A DNA stretch of 64,000 bases from CATQHP01 sp965205595 (GCA_965205595.1 CBDBHI010000012.1:248001-312000); one strand, 5' to 3'. Shown: positions 1 to 9,537, counted from the first letter of the stretch. A program made the numbers and translations. Notes: a model not told the origin generated them from the sequence alone.

Positions 1-558
1 GATTTTTATGTGAACAAGGGAAGCTATCGCGCCGGCGCCAATCGACTGCAGGCGATAACGGATCATTACCCGCTCTTCAGTAAGGCCGACGAAACGCTTT
101 GGAGGCTTGCGACGACCTACGAAGAATTGGGCGACAACTTTGAAGAGCAGCAGGTTGCGGCCTATGAGCAGATTATTAGTGACTACCCGCTGAGCCCATA
201 CGTCGAGCAAGCCAAGGAACGGCTAACGGCGATGAGTCGAGCTATCCCGGAGCCGGACCCCGAGCGCTACAAGCTGCATCAATACAACGTAGAGAACCGT
301 ATTTACCGCGGCCGTATGGGGAGTGCTTGGGGCATGTTCTCTGGGAAACCTGATCTAGGGATTGCGGCGAAAGCCGGCGATCCAATGATGACGACCCTCA
401 TGCCACGCACGCCTCCTGGTATCCAATCAACGACCGGACCTATTGGTGGCGCCGCTCCCAGCGCCGAAGTTTCGGTCGAGACTATCTCGGGGCCGAGCGC
501 CCTCGACACCGAGCCAGATGCTCGCAAGGTTCAGCCGGCAACCGAACCACCAAAATAG
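1..558 (+). CDS. bamD: BamD-like outer-membrane assembly lipoprotein, 3' part
   Basis: The reading frame is open from base 1, so the gene starts outside the window and only its C-terminal ~186 residues are seen. The visible part begins with the tail of a TPR-like helical repeat (FYVNKGSYRAGANRLQ) followed by a second repeat with the DYPLSPYVEQAKERL pattern. This arrangement is typical of BamD/YfiO, the periplasmic lipoprotein that works with BamA in beta-barrel insertion. After about residue 100 comes a proline-, serine- and threonine-rich tail that is not part of the BamD core. The signal peptide and lipobox lie upstream and cannot be checked. A GTG at base 10 is an internal valine, not the start. 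The next gene follows after 6 bases. The family call is fairly safe; the tail has no assigned role. Confidence 0.75.
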   Translation, partial: DFYVNKGSYRAGANRLQAITDHYPLFSKADETLWRLATTYEELGDNFEEQQVAAYEQIISDYPLSPYVEQAKERLTAMSRAIPEPDPERYKLHQYNVENRIYRGRMGSAWGMFSGKPDLGIAAKAGDPMMTTLMPRTPPGIQSTTGPIGGAAPSAEVSVETISGPSALDTEPDARKVQPATEPPK

Positions 559-564
559 GGTCGA

Positions 565-1122
565 GTGGCCGACATTCTCATCGCGGATGACAATCCGCAC
601 GCTCAGCGCATGGCAGAGGATATCCTCGGCCCAGCCGGACACCGGGTGATTGGTGTGTCCGACGGACAAGCCGCCATCCGACACATTAACGAGGCCAAAC
701 CCGAGTTGGTTCTGCTCGACACTAAGATGCCGCTCGCGGACGGCCTCACAGTGTGCCGCAGTATTCGTTCTTCAGAAGAGCTTGCGAGCGTGAGAATTGT
801 GATGCTCGCCGGTCCACTGGAGCCGTTTGAAAGCAATGGGGCCGAGGCCGAGGGCTTTGACTCGGTGCTGCAAAAGCCGCTTGACGCCGAGAGCCTATTG
901 AGCACCGTGAACCGACTACTCGGGGAGCCGTCCACCAGCGCTGCGGTCGCAAAGATTGGCGATCCTCTGGCTGATTTGGTTGAAGAAACACTTGGCGAAG
1001 GAACGGAACGGGTCCCGGACGAGAAGATTCGCGAGGCCATCGAAGATGTTTTGCTAGCCGCTATCCCGGCCATCGTCGACCGCATTACGGAGCGGGTTAG
1101 CCGAGAGCTGAAAAAAGACTGA
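565..1122 (+). CDS. Single-domain response regulator with helical C-terminal extension
   Basis: An N-terminal receiver domain (residues 1-120) has the acidic pair D8/D9, phosphoacceptor D52 in LVLLDTKMP, and the conserved lysine K104 in VLQKP. The usual Thr/Ser of strand 4 is replaced by alanine (A82 in VMLAGP), so the switch may be altered. After a linker, a ~35-residue amphipathic helical segment (AIPAIVDRITERVSREL) replaces a DNA-binding domain. It resembles the short C-terminal oligomerisation helices of PopZ-type or polarity proteins, but that is only an analogy. The GTG start lies 6 bases after bamD, and translational coupling is likely. No histidine kinase is adjacent. The domain call is secure; the output is unknown. 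Confidence 0.85.
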   Translation: MADILIADDNPHAQRMAEDILGPAGHRVIGVSDGQAAIRHINEAKPELVLLDTKMPLADGLTVCRSIRSSEELASVRIVMLAGPLEPFESNGAEAEGFDSVLQKPLDAESLLSTVNRLLGEPSTSAAVAKIGDPLADLVEETLGEGTERVPDEKIREAIEDVLLAAIPAIVDRITERVSRELKKD

Positions 1123-1284
1123 GCATCGTGGGGGGCAGGTGTAGCTCTGATCGAGACACTTGCAGTTCTGGAATGGCGACACCGTTGTTCTCATACCGGA
1201 GCGGCGAACGGGAAGTACCCGACCACGGAGTCAGCTCATTCGCACAGACTTGCCGTCCGTGGCTCGGAAGCACGGAGCCGGCTA

Positions 1285-1422
1285 GAGCATTTTAAGGAAT
1301 GGCATAGACCGCTTGCCCTGCTGTCAAGCCTCCGAAGTTGGCCTAGGGAGTCCAATCTTTAGGAGTTGCGGGAATCAGCGTTCTTTGATGAAAAACGGTC
1401 TACAGGTTCACTGAAAATGCTC
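1285..1422. repeat. MITE-like palindromic element, copy A (138 bp)
   Basis: Terminal inverted repeats begin GAGCATTTT and end AAAATGCTC, and both are flanked by a TA dinucleotide (1283-1284 and 1423-1424), as expected for an IS630/Tc1-type target duplication. The outer ~35 bases on each side match the ends of the element at 16230-16519, in reverse orientation. The centre is different and lacks the inner inverted repeat of that copy. The right TA forms part of the stop codon of the DUF1501 gene that ends at 1422. The rest of the gap from 1123 to 1284 shows nothing recognisable. Confidence 0.7.
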
Positions 1423-2837
1423 TAGGCGATTAGTTCTGGGATGATCTGCCCGCCTACTTGCGAGAGCTGCTTGAAGCGGCCGCCGTGGAAGTAGGTCAGC
1501 TTGTTGTCGTCGAGGCCTAGTAGGCGCAGCCAAGTTACGTGTAGGTCTTTGATGGGATGAACAACTTCAACGGCGCGGTTGCCCGTTTCGTCGGTGGCCC
1601 CTACCGTCGTGCCGGCCGGCGTGCCGCCGCCGGCCATGACCACGGCCATGGCGTCAGCGTTGTGCGCGCGGCCGTTTGGATTGACGCCTCCGCGGCGATT
1701 GTTGTCGGGCGTGCGGCCGAATTCCCCGGAGCAGACGACTAGCGTTTCGTCTAGTAGGCCGCGAGATCTAAGGTCGCGGATCAGTGCCGCGATTGGCTTG
1801 TCGACGCTCTTGATTCGAGCGGTGTGATTGCGCTCGAGAAAGTCGTGGCTGTCCCAGCCGCCGGAAAATATTTGGATGAAGCGGACACCGTTTTCGACAA
1901 GACGGCGGGCTAGCAGGCATTGGCGTCCAAAGGCGCGCGTCTCTTCTTGATCTAGGCCGTAGGCGGATTTTGTTTTTTCCGATTCGGCGGTGAGATCAAC
2001 TAGATCGGGCACCTCGCTCTGCATACGAAACGCCAGCTCGTAGTTTTCCATTCGCGAGGCGAGTTCGTCGTGCGACGGGTGCTTGACGGCATGGTCGCGG
2101 TTGAGCTGGGCCAGTACGTCGAGGCTTTGGCGCTGCTGATCGCGTGTTTTCCAGGCAGGTGGTTTGAGGTCGAGCAGTGGTGAGCCCGAGCTGCGCAGAG
2201 TGGTGCCTTGGTAATGGGCCGGCAGAAAGCCGTTGGACCAATTGCCGGCTCCGCCCTGGGGGTAGGCTAGCTCGGTCATGACGACGTAGCCGGGCAGATT
2301 TTGGTTTTCGCTGCCCAGGCCGTAGGTGACCCAACTGCCGACACCGGGATCGCCGCCGAGCGTACTGCCGGTGTTGAGGTGGTAAAGAGCGTCAGGGTGG
2401 TTGACGGATTGGGCTTGGCAGCCACGGTAGATGCAGAGTTCGTCGGCGACCGCGTCTTGGCCCATGTGGACGAACTGGTCGCACATCTCGATGCCCGACT
2501 GGCCGACCTTTCGGAACCCGAAAGGGCTGCCAACGTAATAAGTCTTCTGAGTCATCTCGACTAGGACCTGGTTGGGGTCGCGGGTGGATTCCGACAGATG
2601 GAGATCGTTGAGCTTGGGCTTGGGGTCGAAGGTGTCCATGTGGCCGGGGCCGCCTTCGAGCACGATGAATATGCAGGCTTTGGCCTTGGGCTCAAGCATC
2701 GGCGCCTTGGGGGCCAGCGGTCCGCTCGGTTCCGCGGCGCGTGCCTCGCGGGCGAGCATATCAGTGAAAGCTAGCGAGCCTAGCGACGCACCGAGCGAGT
2801 AGATGAGTTCGCGGCGAGTTTTCAATTTAGTAAACAT
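1422..2837 (-). CDS. DUF1501 family secreted protein
   Basis: The 471-residue protein starts with a Tat-like signal (TRRELIYSLGASLGSLA), then has the DUF1501 alkaline-phosphatase-like fold. Visible family marks are EGGPGHMDTFDPKP near the N-terminus, GGWDSHDF and CSGEFGRTPDNN in the C-terminal half. The ATG at 2837 is chosen over an upstream in-frame ATG at 2990 because it gives the Tat signal directly and overlaps the stop of the upstream gene by 11 bases, the usual coupling of DUF1553/DUF1501 pairs. Function is unproven. The pairing with a cytochrome-bearing PSCyt1/DUF1553 protein is widespread in Planctomycetota and Acidobacteriota and is often linked to polysaccharide use. Confidence 0.9.
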   Translation of the reverse strand: MFTKLKTRRELIYSLGASLGSLAFTDMLAREARAAEPSGPLAPKAPMLEPKAKACIFIVLEGGPGHMDTFDPKPKLNDLHLSESTRDPNQVLVEMTQKTYYVGSPFGFRKVGQSGIEMCDQFVHMGQDAVADELCIYRGCQAQSVNHPDALYHLNTGSTLGGDPGVGSWVTYGLGSENQNLPGYVVMTELAYPQGGAGNWSNGFLPAHYQGTTLRSSGSPLLDLKPPAWKTRDQQRQSLDVLAQLNRDHAVKHPSHDELASRMENYELAFRMQSEVPDLVDLTAESEKTKSAYGLDQEETRAFGRQCLLARRLVENGVRFIQIFSGGWDSHDFLERNHTARIKSVDKPIAALIRDLRSRGLLDETLVVCSGEFGRTPDNNRRGGVNPNGRAHNADAMAVVMAGGGTPAGTTVGATDETGNRAVEVVHPIKDLHVTWLRLLGLDDNKLTYFHGGRFKQLSQVGGQIIPELIA

Positions 2838-5568
2838 ACACAAACTCATTGCTGTTGAAGAGCAGCAGGCAGAGGTCGGCAAGGGCGCGGGTCTCGGGCT
2901 CGACTTGCCAGGCTTTGACGTCGGGTTGATAGTTTTCGAAAACGGGTAGCCATTCTTCGTACTTGAAAGGTTTGCCACTGAATTCTTCAACGAGGGAGCG
3001 GGTTACCCGGGTTGGGTACACCGAGGGTTTTGGAGCGTGGGCTCGATGATGGGCTGTCATGGCGGCTAAATAGTCGCTCAGGGTACTCCGCTCGCCAGCG
3101 GTAGGGCCACGTAAATAGCTCAGACGGAAGGCACGGGTGATCTGTTCTGCAACGCTGGGCGCTTCCCGCTCAAGGCGAAGGGCGAAAGCGATGGAGCGAT
3201 CGGTCGCCGCGTCGGAATTCAGCATCGTTAACGCTTGCGGACTTACCGAGGCGGCGTCACGACGCTCACATGAGTCGTTAGGGTTTGGCTGGTTGAAGAC
3301 TTCCAAGAACGGGTCGGCTTGACCGCGAACGCGGTAGGTGTAGATTGAGCGCCGGTTGCGCTCGACGGGTGTTGCTGATGGTTGATGCGCCGGCGCGATT
3401 GAGAATTGGATCATGCGCGGTTGCAGGGCTACCTCGATGTTGATCTCCGGCATTGCCGGGACACCGCCGACTTCAGGATTGAGTTCGCCTGAAATGGCGA
3501 GCATGCTGTCGCGGATCTCTTCGGCTGTGAGCCGGCGCGGCTCGTGATAGGCGAGTAAATGATTGTCGGGGTCTTTCTCGCGAATCGTCTCGATAGCCGG
3601 GTGCTCACTCGACTGCTGGTATAGCTCGGAGGTCATGATCAGGCGGTGCAGGCGCTTGATCGACCAGCCGTTCGCGACGAAGTCAGCCGCTAGCCAGTCG
3701 AGCAATTCGGGGTGGGTGGGCTTGGCGCCGGTCTTTCCAAAATTGTTTGGGTTTGCGGCTAGGCCGCGGCCAAAATGGTACGACCAGACGCGGTTGACGA
3801 TTGAGCGGGTTGTGAGCGGGTTGCGCGGATCGGTGATCCATCGAGCCAATTCTAGTCGGCGGCCGTTGATGGCTGTTGAGAGTTCGTAGGGGTCGCTGGT
3901 TGGTTCGGCTGCAGCGGGCAGATGAATGGCGCTGAGGACGCCCGGCGTAACCGCTTCGGTCGGTGCGTGGACTGAGCCGCCGTCTAAGATCGCCGATTGC
4001 GGATTCCATTCGGGGTCGATTTTTTCGGGGACGCGCAGTTTGCGACCGTTGCTCGGAATATAGTCGGGCCCGTTGAAGACGGACTGCGCCAGGGGTTCGT
4101 AACGCTCTAGGCGCCGAGTCCAGATCCACTCGTCTTGCATGCGAACTTTTTGGCGACCCTCGTCGACGTGCGTCATGCCGTAATGGCGCTGCGGTTTTTC
4201 GTCATCAGGAAGCTTGTTGCGAGCGGGCTTGGCGACGTAGGGTTTGCCGTGCTCGTTGAACCAGCGGCGGGCGGCGGATTCCTCCAGGTCATCGAGCATC
4301 TTCTTGCGCTCGGATGCGAAGTTTTTCAGCGTTTCGACGTGTTGGCGGCCGGAGTCGAAGCGGGCTAGGTTTTCGCGCTCGAGAAACGCGGCGGGGCGCT
4401 CAGCGATTTGAGTGCCGGCGAAGGCGGCATAAAAGCGGTAGTAGTCGCGCGTCGGGATTGGGTCGAACTTGTGGTCGTGGCATTTAGCGCAGCGAAGCGG
4501 CGTCGAGAGAAAGGTCTGGCCCACGCTGTGGACCACGTCGTCTAGGTAGGCTTGGCGCGCAATCTTTTTTGGGAGCATGGCAGAGCCCCATGGACCCATA
4601 CGAAGGAACCCGGTCGCGACCAGCATCTCGGGATTGTCTGGCTCGAGTTCGTCACCGGCGAGTTGTTCTATGACGAATCGGTCGTAGGGCTTGTCATCGT
4701 TAAACGAACGGATGACGTAGTCGCGGTAGCGCCAGGCGTTCGAGCGTTCGTAGTCGTTGGAGTTTCCGGCGGTGTCCGCGTAGCGAGCGACGTCGAGCCA
4801 GTGGCGGCCCCATTGCTCGCCGTAAGCGGGGCTGGCTAACAGGCGATCGATGAGTGATTGCCAGGCGCTGAGGGAATTGTCTTCGAGGAACATTTCGGCT
4901 TCTTCGGGGCTCGGTGGGAGTCCGGTTAAGTCGTACGTTGCGCGGCGAGCTAGCGTGAGCTTGTCGGCGCGGTTTGCGGGCTTGACTTCGGCAGCTTCAA
5001 GCTTTGCGCGATGGAAGGCGTCGATGGGGTGAAGGGCGTTCGAACCGGGAATTTTGGTGGCGATTACCGGTTGGAAGCCCCAAAGATCCTCTGGATCGTA
5101 ACTGCGATTGGTCCAGTCATCGGCTAGGCCGCCGCTGGTCTCGACCTGTACGCTATCGGGCGTGGAAGGCGTGGCTTGATAGCGCGCGATCGTTGCGTCG
5201 TCTGGCCAGGGAGCGCCGGCATTGATCCAATCGCGAAGGCTTTCGATTTGCTCGGTCGTTAGGCGGTCGTTCTCTTTCGGAGGCATTTGCAGTTTGGCAT
5301 TTGCCCACGTTACGGCCAGATAAATCGGGCTTGCGGATGCGTTGCCTGGGGCGAGGGCGGCGCGGCCCGATTTTCCTCCTCGCAGTAAGCCTTCACGATT
5401 TGTTAAGTCGAACTCGCCTAGAAGCAGGGCGGGGTTTTGCCCGTGGCAGGCGAAACACTTGGCCGCCAGGAGCGGTTTGATCTCGCGGGCGAAAAGGCGA
5501 TCGACGTCTGCCGCTGATACGAGCGCGGGCAGCGCCAGGGCTACAAAAATGATGCGAGTTACGGACAC
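2827..5568 (-). CDS. PSCyt1/DUF1549/DUF1553 secreted cytochrome-type protein
   Basis: The 913-residue protein has a Sec signal (about residues 1-20) and an N-terminal Planctomycete-type cytochrome c domain with haem motif CFACH (C38, C41, H42). The DUF1549 region runs from ~180 to 390 and carries a second CxxCH (C360, C363, H364 in RCAKCHDHKFDP). The C-terminal DUF1553 domain (about 590-870) has RSIVNRVWSYHFGRGL and ends in the typical LFNSNEFVYVY. Two covalent haems are therefore expected, in an exported protein. It is the first gene of a two-gene operon with the DUF1501 protein downstream (11-base overlap). The substrate is unknown. Family assignment is strong. Confidence 0.92.
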   Translation of the reverse strand: MSVTRIIFVALALPALVSAADVDRLFAREIKPLLAAKCFACHGQNPALLLGEFDLTNREGLLRGGKSGRAALAPGNASASPIYLAVTWANAKLQMPPKENDRLTTEQIESLRDWINAGAPWPDDATIARYQATPSTPDSVQVETSGGLADDWTNRSYDPEDLWGFQPVIATKIPGSNALHPIDAFHRAKLEAAEVKPANRADKLTLARRATYDLTGLPPSPEEAEMFLEDNSLSAWQSLIDRLLASPAYGEQWGRHWLDVARYADTAGNSNDYERSNAWRYRDYVIRSFNDDKPYDRFVIEQLAGDELEPDNPEMLVATGFLRMGPWGSAMLPKKIARQAYLDDVVHSVGQTFLSTPLRCAKCHDHKFDPIPTRDYYRFYAAFAGTQIAERPAAFLERENLARFDSGRQHVETLKNFASERKKMLDDLEESAARRWFNEHGKPYVAKPARNKLPDDEKPQRHYGMTHVDEGRQKVRMQDEWIWTRRLERYEPLAQSVFNGPDYIPSNGRKLRVPEKIDPEWNPQSAILDGGSVHAPTEAVTPGVLSAIHLPAAAEPTSDPYELSTAINGRRLELARWITDPRNPLTTRSIVNRVWSYHFGRGLAANPNNFGKTGAKPTHPELLDWLAADFVANGWSIKRLHRLIMTSELYQQSSEHPAIETIREKDPDNHLLAYHEPRRLTAEEIRDSMLAISGELNPEVGGVPAMPEINIEVALQPRMIQFSIAPAHQPSATPVERNRRSIYTYRVRGQADPFLEVFNQPNPNDSCERRDAASVSPQALTMLNSDAATDRSIAFALRLEREAPSVAEQITRAFRLSYLRGPTAGERSTLSDYLAAMTAHHRAHAPKPSVYPTRVTRSLVEEFSGKPFKYEEWLPVFENYQPDVKAWQVEPETRALADLCLLLFNSNEFVYVY

Positions 5569-5718
5569 TTTGGGGTTGTCCGTTATTTTACAGGCCCGGT
5601 CTTTGATGCTGCTAGTTGGCCACCCGCCGCACCGGATCGTTACTCGTCAAATGGGAGAAATGCGCACCTAGCGTTGCGCTCAAGAATTAGCGTGCCAATC
5701 GGTGTCGGACTTGAAGTT

Positions 5719-6660
5719 TCAACGCTTGCGGAACCAGTCTCGTATCATGCGCGCTGGTGTTGCGATGAAGTGCGCAAGCCGCACAGACGGCGAGCGATTG
5801 ATGCGCGCAATGTAATCGAGCAATTCCTGTTCGCGGTGGTAGAGGAAACGAATCTGGCCGTCTCGGCGGGTCAGTAAAATTTCGATGTCGGCGATGTCGG
5901 ATTCGTCGAGCGTACGACCCTGCTCGATTCTGCTTGGAAGCGGGCGGGGTACGTAAATAGTGCTGTGCTCTGGGGCGGCCTCATCTGGCGGACGCTCCGA
6001 CGAATAGAAGTAGACCGCCAGTGATTTGCGGGTTGTGGAGGGCATATCCCCCGGAAGCTCGATGCGGCGGAAGCCGTGCCACGATCGCTCGGTTGTTTCG
6101 AAAATCACACAGCGATTGGCGGCCGGAGTGACGGAGGATATTTCGTCGCGATGCGCGTCCCACGGGTCGCGATGGAAATCAAGGACACCGCCCCAATGGG
6201 GTTCCCACACTTCGCTCAAGAACACGATCAAGTTGAGTCGGCGATGGAGGCGATTGGTGGGATGAAAGTTGAAATCGATATGGGCATCGAGTTCTTGGCC
6301 GGGGCGGTTTTCGTGGGTACCGCCGCCGACGTAGTCGGGATCGTAGCGCAGGCCGTCAATGCCTGTGACTTCCCCTAGCCATTTCAGAAATGCCGGCGAA
6401 GAAATGAGGTCATCGAATTGTCGGTATGCGTCGCCGAGTGGGCGAATGTTTTCGTGTACTGCTTTGCCGCCGGCATCTCCGCTTTCGTTTTGCGCATTGC
6501 CGGCCTCAAAACTTGGGAACTGTTCAATGAGATCTCGGCAAAGCTTCTCGTCAAGAAAATTGTCGATCGCGATGTGGCGGAACGGCTGCGCGGAGTTGAA
6601 TTGCTCCCTAAGCACCGCGGTTTCGCCGAGGATTTCAGCGCGAAGAAGTTCGGCGGACAC
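5719..6660 (-). CDS. 2-oxoglutarate/Fe(II) oxygenase (prolyl-hydroxylase-like)
   Basis: A 313-residue soluble protein with a double-stranded beta-helix signature. The iron ligands are H127 and D129 in AHIDF and H195 in SWHGF, and R211 in TTRKSLAVYF is placed to bind the 2-oxoglutarate carboxylate. This fits the 2OG-FeII_Oxy_3 family, whose members hydroxylate prolines or small molecules; the target here cannot be read. The ~100 residues after the oxygenase core (IADIEILLTRRDGQIRFLY onward) look helical and may be an accessory segment. The start lies 15 bases after the stop of the PQQ propeller gene on the same strand, so the two are probably cotranscribed. Confidence 0.85.
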   Translation of the reverse strand: MSAELLRAEILGETAVLREQFNSAQPFRHIAIDNFLDEKLCRDLIEQFPSFEAGNAQNESGDAGGKAVHENIRPLGDAYRQFDDLISSPAFLKWLGEVTGIDGLRYDPDYVGGGTHENRPGQELDAHIDFNFHPTNRLHRRLNLIVFLSEVWEPHWGGVLDFHRDPWDAHRDEISSVTPAANRCVIFETTERSWHGFRRIELPGDMPSTTRKSLAVYFYSSERPPDEAAPEHSTIYVPRPLPSRIEQGRTLDESDIADIEILLTRRDGQIRFLYHREQELLDYIARINRSPSVRLAHFIATPARMIRDWFRKR

Positions 6661-6675
6661 TTCTCGAGGATTCCG

Positions 6676-8079
6676 CTATTCGCCGAAGCAGTAGAGGTGC
6701 TCAGTCGTGCGGACATAGAGTCGGCCGTCTACGATCGCCGGAGTCGCGCTGGACTGCTCGTTAAGGGGCAAGGTATGAAGTGGTTCCCATTCGGCGCTGG
6801 CGCGCACGACGGAAAGGGTGCCGTCAAGGTCTAGAAGATAGATCTTGCCGTCGGCGACAACCGGCGAGGCATAGTAAGTTCCAAGCGCGTTGGGCACGCG
6901 GCCTTGCTTGACGATCTTGCCGGTTTTCGAGTCGATACTCGAAAGGATCCCGGCGTTGCGGATGGAATAGATCACGCCGTCGTGGAGCAATGGCGATGGT
7001 ACGTTGCCCATGGGGCGGTCGACGACCCAGTCAATGTGGCTGTCGCTGATATCACCCGTTCCGCCGAGCCGCACCGCGAACACTCCCGGACGCGTCGCCA
7101 TGCGGGATCGAAAAAATTCCCACTCGTCTTCCTCAAGTCGTTCGTTTTCGCTGAAGTCGTATTCAAAATAGACCCTTCGCTTCTTTTCGTAAAATTCTGC
7201 TTCAGAGATGCCACCGTCGCCATCTTTGTCCAACTGCTCAAGGGCGCCGGCGAAGTGCGGGTATTGGTCGGCGTTGGGGTCGGCGCTGGCGCCCTGGCAG
7301 TTAAAGTAGGCGTGAGTCTCGTCGAGCATCGGCACTGCTTTTGGCTGCCAGCAGAAACCACCGGCTCGCCAGATCTGCTCTCCGCTTTCGACGGAGTAAG
7401 AGACAAGCGAAAACGAGCCAGGCACGATGATTTGCGCGGGGCCGTCGGCCGGGCGGTACACGGCGGGAATGGAAAACGACTTTCGGTACCCACTGCGGTC
7501 GATGCGCCAAATTTCACTACCCGTTGCGGGGTCGAGGGCCAGTATTTTTGCGTGGTCGCTGTCGTCATCGAGGGTGATTATCAGTTTTCCATCAACTAGG
7601 ATCGGCGACGAGGCCATACCTCGGATGTTGATGAACGGTCCGAGCGGCACACGCCAACGCTCTCCGCCATCGGGGCCGTAGGAAATGAGACCGAAGTCGC
7701 CGAAGAAGACGTAGACGTTCTCGCCGTCACTTGCGGGGGTGCCTGACGCGGCGTTGTTCTGCTCGTGGGTTTCTTCGCGGCGAGGGCGGGGCGCTTCGCG
7801 TCGCCATAGGATCTTGCCGGTTTCGCGGGCTAGCGCGACGGTGTAGATTTTTTCATTCTCGACCGCCGTTAAAAACACTTTGTCGGCTGTAACGATTGGG
7901 GAGGAGTGGCCCGGCGGAAGCGCCGTCTTCCAAAGTAGGTTTTCGTCGAGCGACGGTTTTTCCACCGTCTTGTGCTCGGCGGTCCCCGTGCCGTTGGAGC
8001 CGCGGAAGCGCAGCCAGCTTTCAGCTTGGAGAGTCGAGGAGAGAATGAGCGCCACTAGTGCGGCTGCGCTGATCAACAC
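6676..8079 (-). CDS. Secreted PQQ-type beta-propeller protein with EF-hand insert
   Basis: With a GTG start at 8079 the protein has 467 residues and a clean signal peptide (MLISAAALVALILSSTLQA). An open frame reaches back to 8382 but overlaps the divergent DUF2252 gene, so the shorter start is preferred. Repeated blades with the pattern ...LDPATGSEIWRI and ...SKTGKIVKQ mark a PQQ-like eight-blade propeller. A calcium-binding EF-hand (DKDGDGGISEAEF) followed by a degenerate second one is inserted between blades. No cytochrome motif is present, so electron transfer by this protein alone is not supported. It could be a PQQ enzyme or a structural propeller. Probably in an operon with the oxygenase downstream. 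Confidence 0.85.
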   Translation of the reverse strand: MLISAAALVALILSSTLQAESWLRFRGSNGTGTAEHKTVEKPSLDENLLWKTALPPGHSSPIVTADKVFLTAVENEKIYTVALARETGKILWRREAPRPRREETHEQNNAASGTPASDGENVYVFFGDFGLISYGPDGGERWRVPLGPFINIRGMASSPILVDGKLIITLDDDSDHAKILALDPATGSEIWRIDRSGYRKSFSIPAVYRPADGPAQIIVPGSFSLVSYSVESGEQIWRAGGFCWQPKAVPMLDETHAYFNCQGASADPNADQYPHFAGALEQLDKDGDGGISEAEFYEKKRRVYFEYDFSENERLEEDEWEFFRSRMATRPGVFAVRLGGTGDISDSHIDWVVDRPMGNVPSPLLHDGVIYSIRNAGILSSIDSKTGKIVKQGRVPNALGTYYASPVVADGKIYLLDLDGTLSVVRASAEWEPLHTLPLNEQSSATPAIVDGRLYVRTTEHLYCFGE

Positions 8080-8199
8080 GTATTTAGTACCCGAGGGTAT
8101 TCTAGCCTGGACGGGCGCGCTAACCCGCGGGCGGTCATTCGGATCAAGGCAGCCTTCGGGCCGAGCACCTGCTATTGTCAGGGGACTATCGGTCGAGAT

Positions 8200-9537
8200 A
8201 TGCGCGAATCGAGCGACGATCCCCGAGACACCGACGAGCGAAATGCGCGCATCCACGGCCGCAGCGGCCGGCTGATCAGGGCGATCGAGGAGTTCAACGA
8301 AGGCCTCCCCTCCGCGGCCCGGCACGAGAAGTACTGCAAGATGGCGGCCTCGGCCTACGCCCTCTATCGCGGCACAAACCACCTGTTCTGGATGGACTTC
8401 GAATGGGACTGGCGGCTAAACCGATTCGGCAGCTATCGAACCCGCACATGGCTCAACGGTGACTGCCACGCCTACAATTTCGGGGCCTATGACGTGCACC
8501 GAGTGGGCGTCGTCTATGGCCTAAACGATTTCGACGAGGCTGTGGTCGCCGACTATCAGTACGACCTGTGGCGCTTCGCGGTCAGCTTGGTTCTGATCGC
8601 GCGCTCGAACGGAGACCTCTCTCACTCGAATCAAGAGCGGGTGATCGATGACCTGGCGCAGACGTATCTGGATACTCTGGCTGGGTTCGCCAGCAACCGA
8701 GAGGCGGACGAGACGTGCTACACCCGCAGGAACACCGACAAACCTTTAAAAAAGTTTCTCGCTAAAGTCGAGCGAAAAGAGAGCCGGAGCAGGCTGCTCG
8801 AAAAGTGGACTCGGGAGATCGACGGCGCGACTCGTTTCGATCTCGAGAACGAGCGGCTGGCCGCCGTTGAACCCGAGCAGCGGCGCCTGATCGAGGCCGC
8901 GATGCCCGCCTATATTGCCACTCTCCAGGGCGACCGCCACTTTAGCCCTGAATATTTCAAGCTCAAGGATGTTGCGTTACGGCTCGGGGCCGGAACCGGC
9001 TCGCTGGGAACGGCCCGCTACTATCTGCTGATCGAGGGAGATAGGGACTCCGGCAACGATGACATCATCCTCGACGTCAAGCGGCAGGGTCGCCCGTCCG
9101 CCTATCCTTACGCCACAGCGCTCCAGCTCGAGGAGTACGAGAAGCATTTCGCCAACGAGGGGATCCGTCACGCCATCGCCTACCGCGCCCTCGGCTTCCA
9201 CCCGGACGACCTGCTCGGTTGGATGGAGGTCGACGGAGAGGTTTTCTCCGTCCGCGAGCGCAGCCCCTTCAAGGAGTCGTTCCCGACCGAAGATCTCACC
9301 TCGAAGAAGCTCTTCCGCGGGATGGCGGCTCAATGGGGCCGCAGCCTCGCTACCGAGCACGCCCGCGCCGACAAGATCACTGACTACTCGCTGGCCGGCG
9401 AAGTTGCCAAGCTGACAGACGGCAAGCACTCCCACTTCCGAGTTCTCGTCCGTGAAGTCGCGTTCGGTTACGCCGATCAGGTCGAGGAAGACCGGCAGAC
9501 GTTCCTCAAGCACCTGGCCCCCGAAGACCGCGGGTAG
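8200..9537 (+). CDS. DUF2252 family protein
   Basis: A 445-residue soluble protein of the DUF2252 family. It carries the family pair LNGDCHAYNFG (G87-D88, H90, N93) and GLNDFDEA (N109-D112), which resemble the catalytic loop and metal-binding residues of protein-kinase-like and aminoglycoside-phosphotransferase-like folds. A later GTGSLGTARYY and DVKRQGRPSA match other conserved family blocks. No biochemical role is established for this family, so none is proposed. The gene is transcribed divergently from the PQQ propeller gene, with 120 bases between their starts. Nothing follows it for 1.2 kb. Confidence 0.85.
   Translation: MRESSDDPRDTDERNARIHGRSGRLIRAIEEFNEGLPSAARHEKYCKMAASAYALYRGTNHLFWMDFEWDWRLNRFGSYRTRTWLNGDCHAYNFGAYDVHRVGVVYGLNDFDEAVVADYQYDLWRFAVSLVLIARSNGDLSHSNQERVIDDLAQTYLDTLAGFASNREADETCYTRRNTDKPLKKFLAKVERKESRSRLLEKWTREIDGATRFDLENERLAAVEPEQRRLIEAAMPAYIATLQGDRHFSPEYFKLKDVALRLGAGTGSLGTARYYLLIEGDRDSGNDDIILDVKRQGRPSAYPYATALQLEEYEKHFANEGIRHAIAYRALGFHPDDLLGWMEVDGEVFSVRERSPFKESFPTEDLTSKKLFRGMAAQWGRSLATEHARADKITDYSLAGEVAKLTDGKHSHFRVLVREVAFGYADQVEEDRQTFLKHLAPEDRG

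Noticed and set aside
6904..7599. Plus-strand 231-codon frame opposite the PQQ propeller gene
   Set aside because: Antisense frame with low-complexity valine/alanine composition and no motif.
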